Source: Dehalococcoidia bacterium
Lineage (GTDB): Bacteria > Chloroflexota > Dehalococcoidia > Lucifugimonadales > UBA3495
Assembly (NCBI GenBank): GCA_021295965.1
Contig: JAGWBI010000006.1
Location: forward strand, 1,005 to 65,004
Direction: 5' to 3'
DNA length: 64,000 nucleotides
Positions 1-10,598 of the stretch are shown one piece after another. The number at the start of each line of letters is the position of its first letter. Position 1 is the stretch's first letter. The translations under genes were made by a program, and so were the position numbers. The notes beneath the pieces were generated by a model that ran no database searches, had not been told where the DNA came from, and was given only the letters and a program-made list of their open reading frames with translations.

Positions 1-77
1 TGGCGCTCCGGCGGGTCGGGTAGCCGGTAACGTCCGAGTTGCCACGGTGTTTTGCCGGCGGTGTTGGTGGTGGTCAT
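1..77 (-). CDS. N-terminal start of an unidentified CDS running off the left edge (MTTTNTAGKTPWQLGRYRLPDPPER...)
   Basis: Minus-strand ATG at 77 with an uninterrupted frame to the window edge; too short to identify. Confidence 0.35.
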   Translation of the reverse strand, partial: MTTTNTAGKTPWQLGRYRLPDPPER

Positions 78-329
78 GTCACAACTGTCATCGTGAGGAG
101 CGCAATGAGGGGGAAATCCTCATGCGTACCCAGTTTGATCAAACCTTCATGGTGCTCACGCAACAGGATCCCGAGGTTCATCATTGGACACTCCCCTTGC
201 AAGGCCAATTGTCCCTTTGCGTCTTTGCGTCTTTGCGTTAAAGCTCCGCGCCATGGGCCCGCCGTAGCTCATGCCAACAAACTGGGTACGCATGAGGGGG
301 GAAATCCTATCGCGGTAGCAGTTAGGCGG

Positions 330-1562
330 TTACTGAACCTTTTCGGACTCGTACCGTAAAGCCGCGAGGTATCCCTCTGCGGCCTTGATGTCGTCCAACG
401 CTAGATACCGTCTTGCGCGAGCATCCCACTTTGTCATACCGACAGCGGAGAAGATTAGAGCGATATTGCTAAGGCTGGCCGTCACGGATTGTAGTGCGCG
501 ATCCACATCGCGGCATTCGACAGGGGGCCAAGGCATTTGGCGAACAAATTGTTCAATCTGGCTGATCTGGCCTCTTGCCTCGGCAGTCAATGTGCGGAAA
601 GCCGTTTCTGATGAGGTCCCGTCGGCCAGGTCGTTCAGCGAGCTTGCCAAACACTTTGTGATCGGATCGATGGTGCCAATGATGGGGGTTATTCGGGAAA
701 TATACACCCGTTTAGAAGGCCTAGTCAGCGTTAATTGACCTAACTCTAGATAAGATGTTTTCCAATCTATGATGATGCCATGTCCGATGTTCTCGCCTGT
801 CAATGGCAATGGTCTGAAGCTACATGGAAGCTCGTCGTCGACCCATTGGCTAAGGCAAACCGGATTGGTGTTGGCATGGTCACTGAGTGAACGATAAACG
901 AACGTCCATACGACTTGGTGGTCTTCGTCGCCATGGCGTGGGCCGGAGGTTTCGTGGTTCCAGATGCGGCTCTTGGCATACTCGCTGGTGATTTTCCGAA
1001 CTATCGCAGCAATCTCTGATTTGGTGACACTATCATATACCAGTATGTCTAATGAGCATCGCTTTGTTTTCCCTACGCTTGTGTCCGAGTCCTTGAGAAT
1101 GTCATAGCGACTGGTGGGCACTACTGGAGTCAGGATATCTTTGAGGGCCCGTAGGGAACGTAGATCCACTTTTTGGTCTTTGGGCACCTTGAGCTTGTAG
1201 CCTTTACCCGTGCTGACGGTTGTTTCGCAGTTCACCACTTGCCAATAGACATGGTCTTTGTCTAGGTCGCACAGGCAAACGGCAACTGGGAGAGAGTGGT
1301 CCATCCAGTAACGGTGGTGACGGCTATCGTACGGAAACACGAAGCTGTCGCCTTCGGTTCTCCGTAGGAAACTATCGCCTGATTTTACCTGCAGGGCGAG
1401 AAGTCTCCCCGTGGCTTGTTCATCGTCGATTAGTTCGACATGGAAATCGACGCCGTAGTCCCGCTCGTTTTGGCGACGCACCGCGAAGCCCAGTTCCGAA
1501 AACTTACGAGTGATGAGGCTTTCACCTAGCTGGGCTGTTTTTTCAGCGGAAGACGATTTCAT
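330..1562 (-). CDS. DUF4365-like N-terminal domain protein (PD-(D/E)XK-like) with uncharacterised C-terminus
   Basis: ORF; TAQLGESLITRKFSELGFAVRRQNERDYGVDFHVEL...LLALQVKSG resembles DUF4365; likely start is the internal MKSSSAEK. Confidence 0.65.
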   Translation of the reverse strand: MKSSSAEKTAQLGESLITRKFSELGFAVRRQNERDYGVDFHVELIDDEQATGRLLALQVKSGDSFLRRTEGDSFVFPYDSRHHRYWMDHSLPVAVCLCDLDKDHVYWQVVNCETTVSTGKGYKLKVPKDQKVDLRSLRALKDILTPVVPTSRYDILKDSDTSVGKTKRCSLDILVYDSVTKSEIAAIVRKITSEYAKSRIWNHETSGPRHGDEDHQVVWTFVYRSLSDHANTNPVCLSQWVDDELPCSFRPLPLTGENIGHGIIIDWKTSYLELGQLTLTRPSKRVYISRITPIIGTIDPITKCLASSLNDLADGTSSETAFRTLTAEARGQISQIEQFVRQMPWPPVECRDVDRALQSVTASLSNIALIFSAVGMTKWDARARRYLALDDIKAAEGYLAALRYESEKVQ

Positions 1563-1770
1563 GGTCAAGGCTCTATATCGGGTATTGGATACGCCGCGAT
1601 CAATCGTCTGCGGCCACTGGCTCGGCCAGGCGGTTGTCCACCAGATCACTGCTGAAAGCCGCGCCGTCCAGCAGGCCCCAGCGCACCATCCAGTGGCAAG
1701 TGTCTGCGGCAATCTCGTCCTACCCGGACGAGATTGCCGCGCTTCGTTCGCAATGACAGGCTAGGCAGCC

Positions 1771-3360
1771 TTACCCCGCCGCGACCCAGTCAACCACCCG
1801 CTCCGCCACCATGATGACGGTGGGGTGGATGCCACCCGAGCGGGGGACCCGGGGCATCACCGAGGCGTCGGCGACCCACAGGCCATCCACGCCGCGGACG
1901 CGGCAATACTGGTCAACCACGGCCATGCCGTCGCCGTCCGGCCCCATGCGGCAGGTGCCGGAAACGTGGCGGGCCGTGCCCACGGTCTGTCGCGCCCACA
2001 GGTCCAGCGCATCATCGTCGTTCAGGATCTCGTCCGGTGGGTTGATGCGGAAGTCGAACACGTCCTTGAAGGCGTCCGATTCCAGCAGCCGTGCTCCTTT
2101 GCGCAGTCCGTCACGGATGCGCCGGGCGTCGTTGGGATGATGCAGGTACTGGTAGTTGAACTCCGGCTGCACGCTGGGGTCGGAGGACGCCAGCCGCACG
2201 AAGCCCGACCCGTCGGGCAGGCCCAGCGTGCAGGAGATGCGCGCGGCTCGGTCCGGCGGGACGTCGCCGGTGTTGTAGCGGGTGCGGATGCCGGCAACCT
2301 TCTCCTCTCGCTCGTCAACAACGGTGCTGGACCGCAGCACCATGTCGTTGGTGTACTCCGACCCTTCAGCAGAGTAGTGCAGGCCGAAATGCGGGGCGTC
2401 CAGGTCGCCGACGAGGGTCTTGCCGTCCTTGACCTTGTAGGTGACGTGGACGCTGAGGTGGTTCCACAGTCCCTGCCCAACGCCGGGACTGTCGTGGATC
2501 ACCGGGATGCCGAACTGCTGCAGGTGGTCCCTGGGGCCGACGCCCGACAGCAACAGCAGCTGAGGCGACCGTATCGCGCCGCTGCTGAGGACGACCCGGT
2601 CTGCCGCGACGGTGAAAATCTCGCCGCCGCTCTCGGCCTCCACGCCCACCGCTCGTGGTGAGCCTGTCGAACCATCCTCGAACAGCACCCGGCGGACGTA
2701 CACGTTGCCCCGCACGGTGAGGTTCAACCGGTGGCGCATGGGGCCCAGGTGCGTCAGGGCCGCGCTCATGCGGATGCCGCCCAGGTTATTGGTGGGCGAC
2801 ACGCCGACGCCGGTGGGGTTAGGGCCGTTGGTGTCCTCCACCGCGCCGTAGCCTTCGGCCAGGCAGGCGTCGTAGAAGGCTTTCTGGATGTCCGCCCACG
2901 TACCCGACTGACGCCGGCGTACCGGCATGGGGCCGTCCGCGCCGTGGTAGTCGTCCTGGATGTCCAGATCGCGCTCCATCTTCCGGTAGAAGGGCAGGAT
3001 CTTTGCGTAGGACCACTCGTCGTTGCCCCGGGCGGCCCAGTCGTCAAAGTCCTCGGGAAAGCCCCGCTGCATCGCCTGGCCGTTGATGGACGAGCCGCCC
3101 CCAATGACCTTGCCCTGGGCAACGTGGATTTCGCCCTGCTCCGGGGTGATGGTTCCCCGCAGCGCCCAGTTATGTATCGAGTCCTGGGCTTCCGCGTACC
3201 GGGTGCCGCCGAACTTGATGTCGTCGGGCAGGACTGCCGGGTCGGGGTAGTCGTTGCCGGCCTCCAGCAGGAGCACCGAGGTGTTGATGTCTTCGGCCAG
3301 CCGGGCCGCCAGCGTAGAACCGGCCGCGCCGCCGCCGACCACAATAACGTCGTATTTCAT
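1771..3360 (-). CDS. GMC family oxidoreductase (choline dehydrogenase-like)
   Basis: DVIVVGGGAAGSTLAARLAED FAD motif, GGGSSINGQ, C-terminal HVSGTCRMG. Confidence 0.93.
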   Translation of the reverse strand: MKYDVIVVGGGAAGSTLAARLAEDINTSVLLLEAGNDYPDPAVLPDDIKFGGTRYAEAQDSIHNWALRGTITPEQGEIHVAQGKVIGGGSSINGQAMQRGFPEDFDDWAARGNDEWSYAKILPFYRKMERDLDIQDDYHGADGPMPVRRRQSGTWADIQKAFYDACLAEGYGAVEDTNGPNPTGVGVSPTNNLGGIRMSAALTHLGPMRHRLNLTVRGNVYVRRVLFEDGSTGSPRAVGVEAESGGEIFTVAADRVVLSSGAIRSPQLLLLSGVGPRDHLQQFGIPVIHDSPGVGQGLWNHLSVHVTYKVKDGKTLVGDLDAPHFGLHYSAEGSEYTNDMVLRSSTVVDEREEKVAGIRTRYNTGDVPPDRAARISCTLGLPDGSGFVRLASSDPSVQPEFNYQYLHHPNDARRIRDGLRKGARLLESDAFKDVFDFRINPPDEILNDDDALDLWARQTVGTARHVSGTCRMGPDGDGMAVVDQYCRVRGVDGLWVADASVMPRVPRSGGIHPTVIMVAERVVDWVAAG

Positions 3361-3470
3361 GGATCCTCCACGGGCCGTTTTGCCCCGGATTTAACTGATT
3401 TCTGCCGGTCATTATAGCGGAAACGACGGAAGCGCTCCGACTGCCGGTTGTCCGTTGGCGGCCTCGTCTT

Positions 3471-3563
3471 TGTCATTGCGAGCGCAGCGCGGCAATCTCG
3501 TTGCAGAGGGCGCAGTCGCTCACTCAGCGGGATCACCAGGTCGCGCGCTCCTCGCGATGACAA
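3471..3563. repeat. Paired inverted GTCATTGCGAGnnGCGCGGCAATCTC intergenic element
   Basis: gtcattgcgagcgcagcgcggcaatctcg ... cgcgctcctcgcgatgac; related copies at about 1729, 6778, 8231, 33453. Confidence 0.8.
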
Positions 3564-3684
3564 AGTAGGTAAGCGTGAAAGCAACGGCAGGTTGCGGAAA
3601 GTGGTTACGTATGAGACAAATGAGGGGTCACGGCAAACTGGGTATGAATGAGCCACGACGGTATTGTTTCCGCGGGATAACGTT

Positions 3685-4536
3685 ATGACAACCGCTTCCA
3701 ATGGCATTGATCTCCTGGAACGGGAAGCCGGGGAACTCCTGGACTTCCTCCAAAGGTTGTCCGCCGAGGCATGGCAAAACCCCAGCGCCTGCGAGGGTTG
3801 GAGCGTGGCCGACGTGATCGGGCATCTCACCAGCGTTGACCTGTCCAACCGCCTGGTGCGCGGCCTGGACGGCGACTACTCTGCGCCCGAGGGTTCGCCG
3901 GCGCCGGATCAGCACGACGAAGACGCCTTCGCCAAGAGCATCTACCAGCGGGCCATCGACGCCAGCCAGCGGTTGGGCAACGGCCTGCTTGCCGACTTCG
4001 CCCAGCGCATCAACGAGACTGTAACGCTGTTCCGGCAGGTGGGAGACGATCAGTGGGACAATCTGGTGTACTGGCCACCCGGCCCCATGCCCGTCCGAAC
4101 CCTGCTGACCCAGCGCATCGCCGAGCTGACCATGCACGGCTGGGACATTCGCTCGCGGCTGGAAGACGACTACCACCTTTCCGATGGCAGCGTGACCGCC
4201 CTCCTGGACACCGTGGATCGGGCCGCCCGCCGCGCCTTCCGTCCCGACCCGCTGCTGGAGGGACGCTCCCTGCGCTACCGTTTCTCATTAACCCAGCCGG
4301 GCCAGCGGACGCTGGATCTGGTACTCAGCGACGACGTGGCTTGCATAGTCGAGGATGACACCGACGCGGGAACGGATCCGGCCGATGTTACCTTCCGGTG
4401 CGACGGCGAGACCTGCGTGCTGGTGATGTACGGCCGCCTCACGCCGGACGCGGCGGTTGGGGCCGGCCGGCTGTCGGTGGCCGGCGGCGACGAATACCTG
4501 GCGTCCACCTTCGGCGACCGTTTCGTCGGCGGCTGA
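3685..4536 (+). CDS. Maleylpyruvate isomerase / mycothiol-dependent DinB-like family protein
   Basis: LLDFLQRLSAEAWQNPSACEGWSVADVIGHL and TMHGWDIR patterns typical of the MDMPI family. Confidence 0.75.
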   Translation: MTTASNGIDLLEREAGELLDFLQRLSAEAWQNPSACEGWSVADVIGHLTSVDLSNRLVRGLDGDYSAPEGSPAPDQHDEDAFAKSIYQRAIDASQRLGNGLLADFAQRINETVTLFRQVGDDQWDNLVYWPPGPMPVRTLLTQRIAELTMHGWDIRSRLEDDYHLSDGSVTALLDTVDRAARRAFRPDPLLEGRSLRYRFSLTQPGQRTLDLVLSDDVACIVEDDTDAGTDPADVTFRCDGETCVLVMYGRLTPDAAVGAGRLSVAGGDEYLASTFGDRFVGG

Positions 4537-4583
4537 ACCCGTCGGAAGGACGCGGGAAACGGGAAACGGCCAGCACCCAACCC

Positions 4584-4681
4584 GTCATTCCCGCTTTCGC
4601 GGGAATCCTGCTATCCTAAAACCCGGTCAATGTTCCTGTCGCTTAAGCTTTCCTGGGCTCCTGCTTTCGCAGGAACGACGG
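4584..4681. repeat. Pair of gtcattcccGCnnnnGCgggaat-type short palindromic repeats
   Basis: gtcattcccgctttcgcgggaatcc and gggctcctgctttcgcaggaacgacgg; related copies at 11544, 13274, 13341, 14905. Confidence 0.75.
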
Positions 4682-4729
4682 TGTGATTTGCAATCGGACA
4701 GCTCACTCCAGGCCGAACCGTTGCCGACT

Positions 4730-6556
4730 TTAATCCCGAGAGCGCGCGCCGTCCCGCCGCTGGCGCTTGCGGTCGTGGGCGGAGAGCAGCATCTTGCGGA
4801 TCCGCAGGTTCTCCGGCGTGACCTCCACCAGCTCGTCGTCGGATATGAACTCCAGGGTTTCCTCCAGGCTCATACGCATGGTGGCGTTCAGCCGCTCGGC
4901 GACGTCCGCCGTTGACGAGCGCATATTGGTCAGCTTCTTCTCCCGGCAGACGTTGATCTCAATGTCGCCCTCCTGCCGCCGGCTGCCCACCACCATGCCC
5001 TCGTACACCGGGGTGCCCGGATCGATGAAGGTGTCGCCCCGGCGCTGGGCGTTGAGCAGGCCGTAGGTCACCGCAGGGCCGCCCTCCGACGCCACCAGCG
5101 CGCCGCCGCGTTGGGTCTTGATCTCGCCCTGCATGGGTTCGTAGGACGCGAAACTGCTGTTTTTCACGCCGTCGCCCCGGGTGGTGCGGAGGAAGAAGGC
5201 GTTGAACCCGATGAGGCCCCGAGTGGGTATCAGGTACTCCATGTGGACGTAGCCGTTTTCGCCGTAGCGCATATCCAGCATCTGCGCCAGGTGTCCCGAC
5301 AGATACTCGGTTAACACGCCGACATATTCCTCGCGGGTGTTGATGCTGAGGATTTCGTAGGGCTCGTGGAGCCTGCCGTCGATCCTCTTGGTCACTGGCA
5401 CGGGCCGGGAAACCTGGAACTCGTACCCCTCGCGGCGCATGGTCTCAACGAGTATGGACAGGTGCAGCTCGCCCCGGCCGGCCACCACGAAAATGTCGGG
5501 ACTCTCGGTGGTCTCGACCCGCAGGCTCACGTTGGTGCGCAGCTCGCGGATCAGCCGCTCGTGGAGGTTTCGCGAGGTGCAGCGTCCGCCCTCCCGTCCC
5601 ACAAACGGCGAGGTGCTGACGCCGAAGGTCATCCGCACGGTGGGTTCCTGGATGTCTATGGTCGGCAGGGCCTGGGGTTCCTCCGCGCTGGCGATGGTAT
5701 CGCCGATGGCGACGCCCTCGGGACCGGTCACCGCCGCGATGTCACCGGCATTAGCCTCCGACACCTCGACGCGTTCCATGCCGTGGAACACGAAAATATG
5801 CTCCAGGCTGTGGTGGGATGCCTCGCCGTCGCGGTCCAGCAGAGCCACGTTGTCTCTCGCCCTGAGCGCGCCGCCGGTTACCCGGCCCACGGCCACCTGT
5901 CCCAGGTAGTTGTCGTAGTCCAGCGCGGCCACCAGCATTTGTAGTGGCTCGTCGGGGTCGCCGGCGGGCGGCGGCACCTCGTCCAGGATCGTGTCAAACA
6001 GGGGCTGCATATCTGTGCCCGACCGGTTGGGGTCGGTGGTGGCGTAGCCCTGCCGAGCCGACGTGTACAGCACGGGAAAGTCCAGCTGGTCGGCGTCGGT
6101 GGCCAGATCCAGGAACAGGTCCTGCACCAACCCGAGCACGTCCTGCGGACGAGCCTCCGGGCGGTCAATCTTGTTGATGACGACGATGGGCGCGACGTTC
6201 TGCCGCAGGGCCTGGCGCAGGACGTAGGTGGTCTGGGGCATGGGGCCGTCCACGGCGTCAACCAGCAGCAGGCAGCCGTCGGCCATGTTCATCACCCGTT
6301 CCACCTCGCCGCTGAAGTCAGCATGGCCCGGCGTGTCGATGATGTTGATTTTCACGCCACGATAGGAGACCGATGCGTTCTTGGCCAGGATGGTGATGCC
6401 CCGCTCCCGCTCCAGGGGGTTGGTGTCCATGATGAGTTCGCCCACCTGCTGGTGGTCGCGGAACACCCTTCCCTGCTTCAGCAGCGCATCGACCAGGGTG
6501 GTCTTGCCGTGGTCAACGTGGGCAATGATGGCCAGGTTGCGGATGTCGTTGTTCAT
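4730..6556 (-). CDS. typA: Ribosome-associated translational GTPase TypA/BipA
   Basis: [50 protein letters not shown]; full length. Confidence 0.96.
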   Translation of the reverse strand: MNNDIRNLAIIAHVDHGKTTLVDALLKQGRVFRDHQQVGELIMDTNPLERERGITILAKNASVSYRGVKINIIDTPGHADFSGEVERVMNMADGCLLLVDAVDGPMPQTTYVLRQALRQNVAPIVVINKIDRPEARPQDVLGLVQDLFLDLATDADQLDFPVLYTSARQGYATTDPNRSGTDMQPLFDTILDEVPPPAGDPDEPLQMLVAALDYDNYLGQVAVGRVTGGALRARDNVALLDRDGEASHHSLEHIFVFHGMERVEVSEANAGDIAAVTGPEGVAIGDTIASAEEPQALPTIDIQEPTVRMTFGVSTSPFVGREGGRCTSRNLHERLIRELRTNVSLRVETTESPDIFVVAGRGELHLSILVETMRREGYEFQVSRPVPVTKRIDGRLHEPYEILSINTREEYVGVLTEYLSGHLAQMLDMRYGENGYVHMEYLIPTRGLIGFNAFFLRTTRGDGVKNSSFASYEPMQGEIKTQRGGALVASEGGPAVTYGLLNAQRRGDTFIDPGTPVYEGMVVGSRRQEGDIEINVCREKKLTNMRSSTADVAERLNATMRMSLEETLEFISDDELVEVTPENLRIRKMLLSAHDRKRQRRDGARSRD

Positions 6557-6659
6557 GCGGTCTTTCAAGCGGTTTCACCTCGCAGCCTATCAAGGATACC
6601 ACCAACTCCCGGCGTTGGCCGTGTTGGAACTCGCGCGAGGTTGCCTTTGGATGATTGTC

Positions 6660-6752
6660 AGAATCAGGAATTGGTAGATTAGCGGATTTGCAGGATTTGA
6701 AATCGTCTGATCCGAAACTTTCCAATCCTGTCAATCCTAAAATCCAGGTCAC
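6660..6752. repeat. AATCAGGATTTGCAGGATT / AATCCTG imperfect inverted repeat
   Basis: cagaatcaggaattggtagattagcggatttgcaggattt ... tccaatcctgtcaatcctaaaatccagg; second copy at about 10426..10518. Confidence 0.6.
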
Positions 6753-6777
6753 GCGTAGCCACTTTCGGTCAAATTGT

Positions 6778-6876
6778 CATTGCGAGCGAAGCGCGGCAAT
6801 CTCGTTTCCGAAGGAGCGATCACGGAGGCAGCGAGATTGCCATCCGCCGCAGGCGGACTGCGCTCCTCGCGATGAC
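6778..6876. repeat. Paired inverted GTCATTGCGAG element
   Basis: gtcattgcgagcgaagcgcggcaatctcg ... gcgagattgcc ... gcgctcctcgcgatgac. Confidence 0.8.
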
Positions 6877-7010
6877 ACACTGGGTACACGTAGTGGGCGC
6901 GGTCGGGCCGCCCACAGCGTCGACGCCCCATTATCGGCGGTGTTAGTATGCTCCCGGAATCGGCTCCACCAGCCGGCGGAGCCGTGCCGAACACATCGGA
7001 GGACCAGCTA

Positions 7011-8216
7011 ATGCCAGGAAACGGCTTGGATTATTCCACGCTCTTCAACAGGAACCTGCCTCCCCCTTCGGGGCCGTGGGAAGGCCACCCGAAGTACAAC
7101 TTCATCGGCGGCCACAGCGACCCTGATATGGTCCCCATGGAAGGGTTCATCGAGTCCGCCAACCGGGTATTTCGCGGCGATCCCCGCAACATCTCCATGT
7201 ACAACTTCGACGGTGGACCCCAGGGCATCATCCCGCTGCGCCAGTTCGTCGTTGACAAGCTGGCGGAGCACCGCGGCATCAACGTGACGACGGATGAAGT
7301 CCTGATCACCTCCGGCTCCGGCCTGGCCATTGAGCTGATTAACGAGATCCTGCTGGAGGAGGGCGACACGGCCATCGTCGAGGCGTTCAGCTTCTCCGGC
7401 GCCCTAGGCAACCTGAGACGCCGCAAGGTCAACATCGTCGGCATCGACGTGGACGAGGACGGTATGCGCATGGACCAACTGGGCCAGGCGCTGGACGACC
7501 TGCGGAACCGAGGTGTGCGCCCCAAGTACATCTACACCATCCCGACGCTCCAGAACCCCACCGGCACGGTGATGAGCATGGAGCGCCGCCGGCAGATGCT
7601 CGAACTCAGCGAGGAATACGGCGTCCCCATATTCGAGGATGAGTGCTACGCCGACCTCATCTTCGAGGGCGAATACGAGAACGCCATCCGCTCCCTGGAC
7701 GACACCAACCGGGTGCTGCACATCGGCTCCTTCTCCAAGTCCTTGGGGCCCGGCACTCGACTCGGCTACGTCGTCGCGTCTTGGGACGTGATGAGCCGCC
7801 TGCTCTCCCGCAAGAACGACGCCGGCACCGGCGTCATGGACCAGATGATCGTCGGCGATTACTTCAACCACCACTACGAGGACCACATCCTCGAAATGCG
7901 GTCGTCCCTCAAGCGTAAGTGCGACACCCTCAGCAGCGCCCTCCGGGAGTCCTTCGGCCCCAGCGTCGATTTCTACGTGCCCCGGGGCGGAATGTACCTG
8001 TGGGTCAAGCTCCCCGAGGGCGTCGACTCTCGCGATCTGGTCGCTCCGGCGCTCCGGGAGGGCATCGCGTTCAACCCGGGGCCGGATTGGTCGGCAGATC
8101 CGGACGCCGCCGCCGGCTACATCCGCCTCTGCTTCGCCCTCCCCAACGACGACGAGATATGGGAAGGCGTTGAAAAACTAGCCGACGTGTTTCGGGCGGA
8201 GGGCGCGGTTCCCTGA
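7011..8216 (+). CDS. PLP-dependent aminotransferase (2-aminoadipate transaminase-like, fold type I)
   Basis: TSGSGLAIELINEILLEEGD, YTIPTLQNPTGTVMS, HIGSFSKSLGPGTRLGY. Confidence 0.92.
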   Translation: MPGNGLDYSTLFNRNLPPPSGPWEGHPKYNFIGGHSDPDMVPMEGFIESANRVFRGDPRNISMYNFDGGPQGIIPLRQFVVDKLAEHRGINVTTDEVLITSGSGLAIELINEILLEEGDTAIVEAFSFSGALGNLRRRKVNIVGIDVDEDGMRMDQLGQALDDLRNRGVRPKYIYTIPTLQNPTGTVMSMERRRQMLELSEEYGVPIFEDECYADLIFEGEYENAIRSLDDTNRVLHIGSFSKSLGPGTRLGYVVASWDVMSRLLSRKNDAGTGVMDQMIVGDYFNHHYEDHILEMRSSLKRKCDTLSSALRESFGPSVDFYVPRGGMYLWVKLPEGVDSRDLVAPALREGIAFNPGPDWSADPDAAAGYIRLCFALPNDDEIWEGVEKLADVFRAEGAVP

Positions 8217-8230
8217 TGCCCTACCTACTC

Positions 8231-8325
8231 TGTCATTGCGAGGAGAGAAGCGACGCGGCAATCTCGCCAACTGAGCGACAGCCCCTCCGGAAACGGGATT
8301 GCTACGCTTCGCTCGCAATGACAGG
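8231..8325. repeat. Paired inverted GTCATTGCGAG element
   Basis: gtcattgcgaggagagaagcgacgcggcaatctcg ... ttgctacgcttcgctcgcaatgacag. Confidence 0.8.
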
Positions 8326-8411
8326 TTGCAAAATGCGAGCGTGCCTGGAAGAGCATCGGAAATGACCGTCGTCCAACTTGTCGAAACCTTACATTGATGC
8401 AGGAGGGAACC

Positions 8412-8849
8412 ATGTCGATATTGAAAGTGGAAGGCGTGACCCACTGGTCCATACCGGTCAATGACCTGGCGGAAGCCGAAGAATTCTACGGGGAGTTGCT
8501 CGGCCTCGCGCCGGTGGGTCGGTTGGGCAACAACGTCATGTCGTGCTTCAACGTGGGCGACCACAACATCCTGCTGTGCGAACGCCAGAGCCCGGTGGAC
8601 GGCCAGGCGGTGGAGAACGGCGGCGCGCACCACTCCTTCACCGTTTCTCCAGAGACCTTCGATCTTGCCTGCAAGGTCTTCCGCGAGCGAAACATCAGGA
8701 TCGAGCACCTTACGTACCGGGCGCGGGGCGTGTTCTGCGGCCGCGAACTGTACTTCTTCGACCCCAGCGGCAACCGTCTGGAACTGCGGGACCCCACGTG
8801 GGTCGAGGGTATGCCGGAAATTCCGTATGAGGAACTGGCCGGCGCCTAG
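8412..8849 (+). CDS. VOC (glyoxalase/dioxygenase) family protein
   Basis: VTHWSIPVNDLAEAEEFYGELLGL ... GRELYFFDPSGNRLELRDP. Confidence 0.9.
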   Translation: MSILKVEGVTHWSIPVNDLAEAEEFYGELLGLAPVGRLGNNVMSCFNVGDHNILLCERQSPVDGQAVENGGAHHSFTVSPETFDLACKVFRERNIRIEHLTYRARGVFCGRELYFFDPSGNRLELRDPTWVEGMPEIPYEELAGA

Positions 8850-8889
8850 GGGTGGCTGCCAATCTGAGTCACCCGCGCTGGTCAGGTGG

Positions 8890-9249
8890 TCAAACCCAAT
8901 TCAGCAGGGTCGCCAGCCGGGCCAGCAAAGCCTGTACGTCGTTGAGGCTCTCGGCGATGTCCTCGGCTGACATCTGGTCCTCGTAGAAGTTGCCGTGGAG
9001 GGATTCGGCGACCTGGAACCAGCGGTAAACGTCCCGGTCGCCCGTTTCGGATCGGACCCTGCTGGCGACGCGGGACAGGTGACGGCGCCGGCCGTGCTCC
9101 CACCCACGTTCCTCGGCGACGGCTTTTAGCATCTGGGCGGCTGCGCCCCAGCCCTTTCCTGAGGCCTGTATCAGGTCGCCGGCAGTCAGTCCGGCGCGGG
9201 CTTGGACCAGGAACCGCCGGCTGGCTTGCTGATACCGTGGGGTGGTCAT
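8890..9249 (-). CDS. PaREP1/HEPN-like small helical protein, paralog 1
   Basis: AGDLIQASGKGWGAAAQMLKAVAEERGWEH...SLHGNFYED; two further paralogs in window. Confidence 0.7.
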   Translation of the reverse strand: MTTPRYQQASRRFLVQARAGLTAGDLIQASGKGWGAAAQMLKAVAEERGWEHGRRRHLSRVASRVRSETGDRDVYRWFQVAESLHGNFYEDQMSAEDIAESLNDVQALLARLATLLNWV

Positions 9250-9302
9250 GGGTACTCTCTCAGGTTATCGAGTCTGGTGTACCAGCGGCAAGGTCTGAGA
9301 GC

Positions 9303-9330
9303 GTAGAGGCGAATAATTATTCGCCCCTAC
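9303..9330. repeat. GTAGGGGCG-AATAATTATT-CGCCCCTAC palindrome (AATAAT core)
   Basis: gtagaggcgaataattattcgcccctac. Confidence 0.85.
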
Positions 9331-9353
9331 CGGTCGCCGAACCGCAACATCGC

Positions 9354-10391
9354 CTACAGCGGCAGATAAACGGCCTGCCCCGTCATGGCGCTGCGCCCCA
9401 CCGCTTCGGTCCACTCCATGTAGTGCACGCCGGTCTCGAAGGCCACCATATCGACGATCTCGGTGCCCCGGATGGCGTTGGTGAACTGCTCCTCGACGCG
9501 GTAACGGGCCTGGGTCTCCGGCGGGTTGGGAACCTCGCTCAGCTCCGTATCGCCACGCTTGCCGGCCCACACCCGGCGCTGGGAGTCCACGTGGATGGTG
9601 CCATCCGTGCCGAACATCCAGATGTGATTGCCGCCGTTCAGGCCGGAGGTGGCGCTCATCTGCATATGAACCTGGGCGCCGTTGGCCAACTCGTAGAGTA
9701 TGTCGATGTGGTCCGGGATGGTTACGGACGTGAGATGGCCGGTGTCGTCCCGGCGGTAGGGCACGTGGATTTTGGACATGGCCATAACGCGAGTGCCGCG
9801 CCCCAGCCAGCGCATCATGGACTCGTAGGACGCGCCGATGTTCAGGGTGTTGTAGCCGCTGAGCGCCCGGTCCTGTCGCCAGTGGACGGGACTGTCCAGA
9901 TCGGCGAAGTTGTTCTGCAATGACGTGAAGTCCACGGATAGCAGCTCGCCCAGGTGGCCTTCGTCGATGAGACGCTTGATGACGTTGTCGATGGTGTAGC
10001 TGGTGGAGGTCGGCGTGAGCTGGCAGACCAGGTGCGGGTACGCCCGTGAGGCGGCCAGCATATCCCTGGCTTCCGCCGCGTCGTTGGCCATGCGGGCCTC
10101 GGTGAGCACGTGCTTTCCCGCCTCCAGCGCGGCCAGGGTCATGGTGCGGTGCATGTACGGCCAGGTGCCGATGCAGACGGCGTTGATCTCGTCGTCCTCC
10201 AGCAGCTCCCGCCAGTGGCTGTACACTTTGGGGATGTTGAACTGGTCCGCGATCACCCGTCCGGACTGGACGGTGCGGTTGGCGACGGCCAAGATCTCGC
10301 AGTCGTCCGCGCCCTGGAATCCGGGAATATGGCGGTTGCGCACGTTGCCGCCGGCGCCGATCAGGCCCACTCGGATTGGTTGTTCAGCCAT
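9354..10391 (-). CDS. Gfo/Idh/MocA family oxidoreductase
   Basis: IRVGLIGAGGNVRNRHIPGFQ; GTWPYMHRTMTLAALEAGKHVLTE. Confidence 0.93.
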   Translation of the reverse strand: MAEQPIRVGLIGAGGNVRNRHIPGFQGADDCEILAVANRTVQSGRVIADQFNIPKVYSHWRELLEDDEINAVCIGTWPYMHRTMTLAALEAGKHVLTEARMANDAAEARDMLAASRAYPHLVCQLTPTSTSYTIDNVIKRLIDEGHLGELLSVDFTSLQNNFADLDSPVHWRQDRALSGYNTLNIGASYESMMRWLGRGTRVMAMSKIHVPYRRDDTGHLTSVTIPDHIDILYELANGAQVHMQMSATSGLNGGNHIWMFGTDGTIHVDSQRRVWAGKRGDTELSEVPNPPETQARYRVEEQFTNAIRGTEIVDMVAFETGVHYMEWTEAVGRSAMTGQAVYLPL

Positions 10392-10598
10392 CGTTTTTCC
10401 TCCTGTTTGGAAAGTCCGTCAGAAGCAGGATTTGCCGGATTAGAGGATTGGCAGGATTGGGAATGCCTTACCGCGTTTGGGTTCACTCCGGTAAATCCTC
10501 AAATCCTGATTCTGACGTTTCATCCGGGCTGTATAATGCGCCCGAATAATGCCGTGAGCGGCGGAATATGGCAAATCAACCCGACACGGAGGCGTGAC

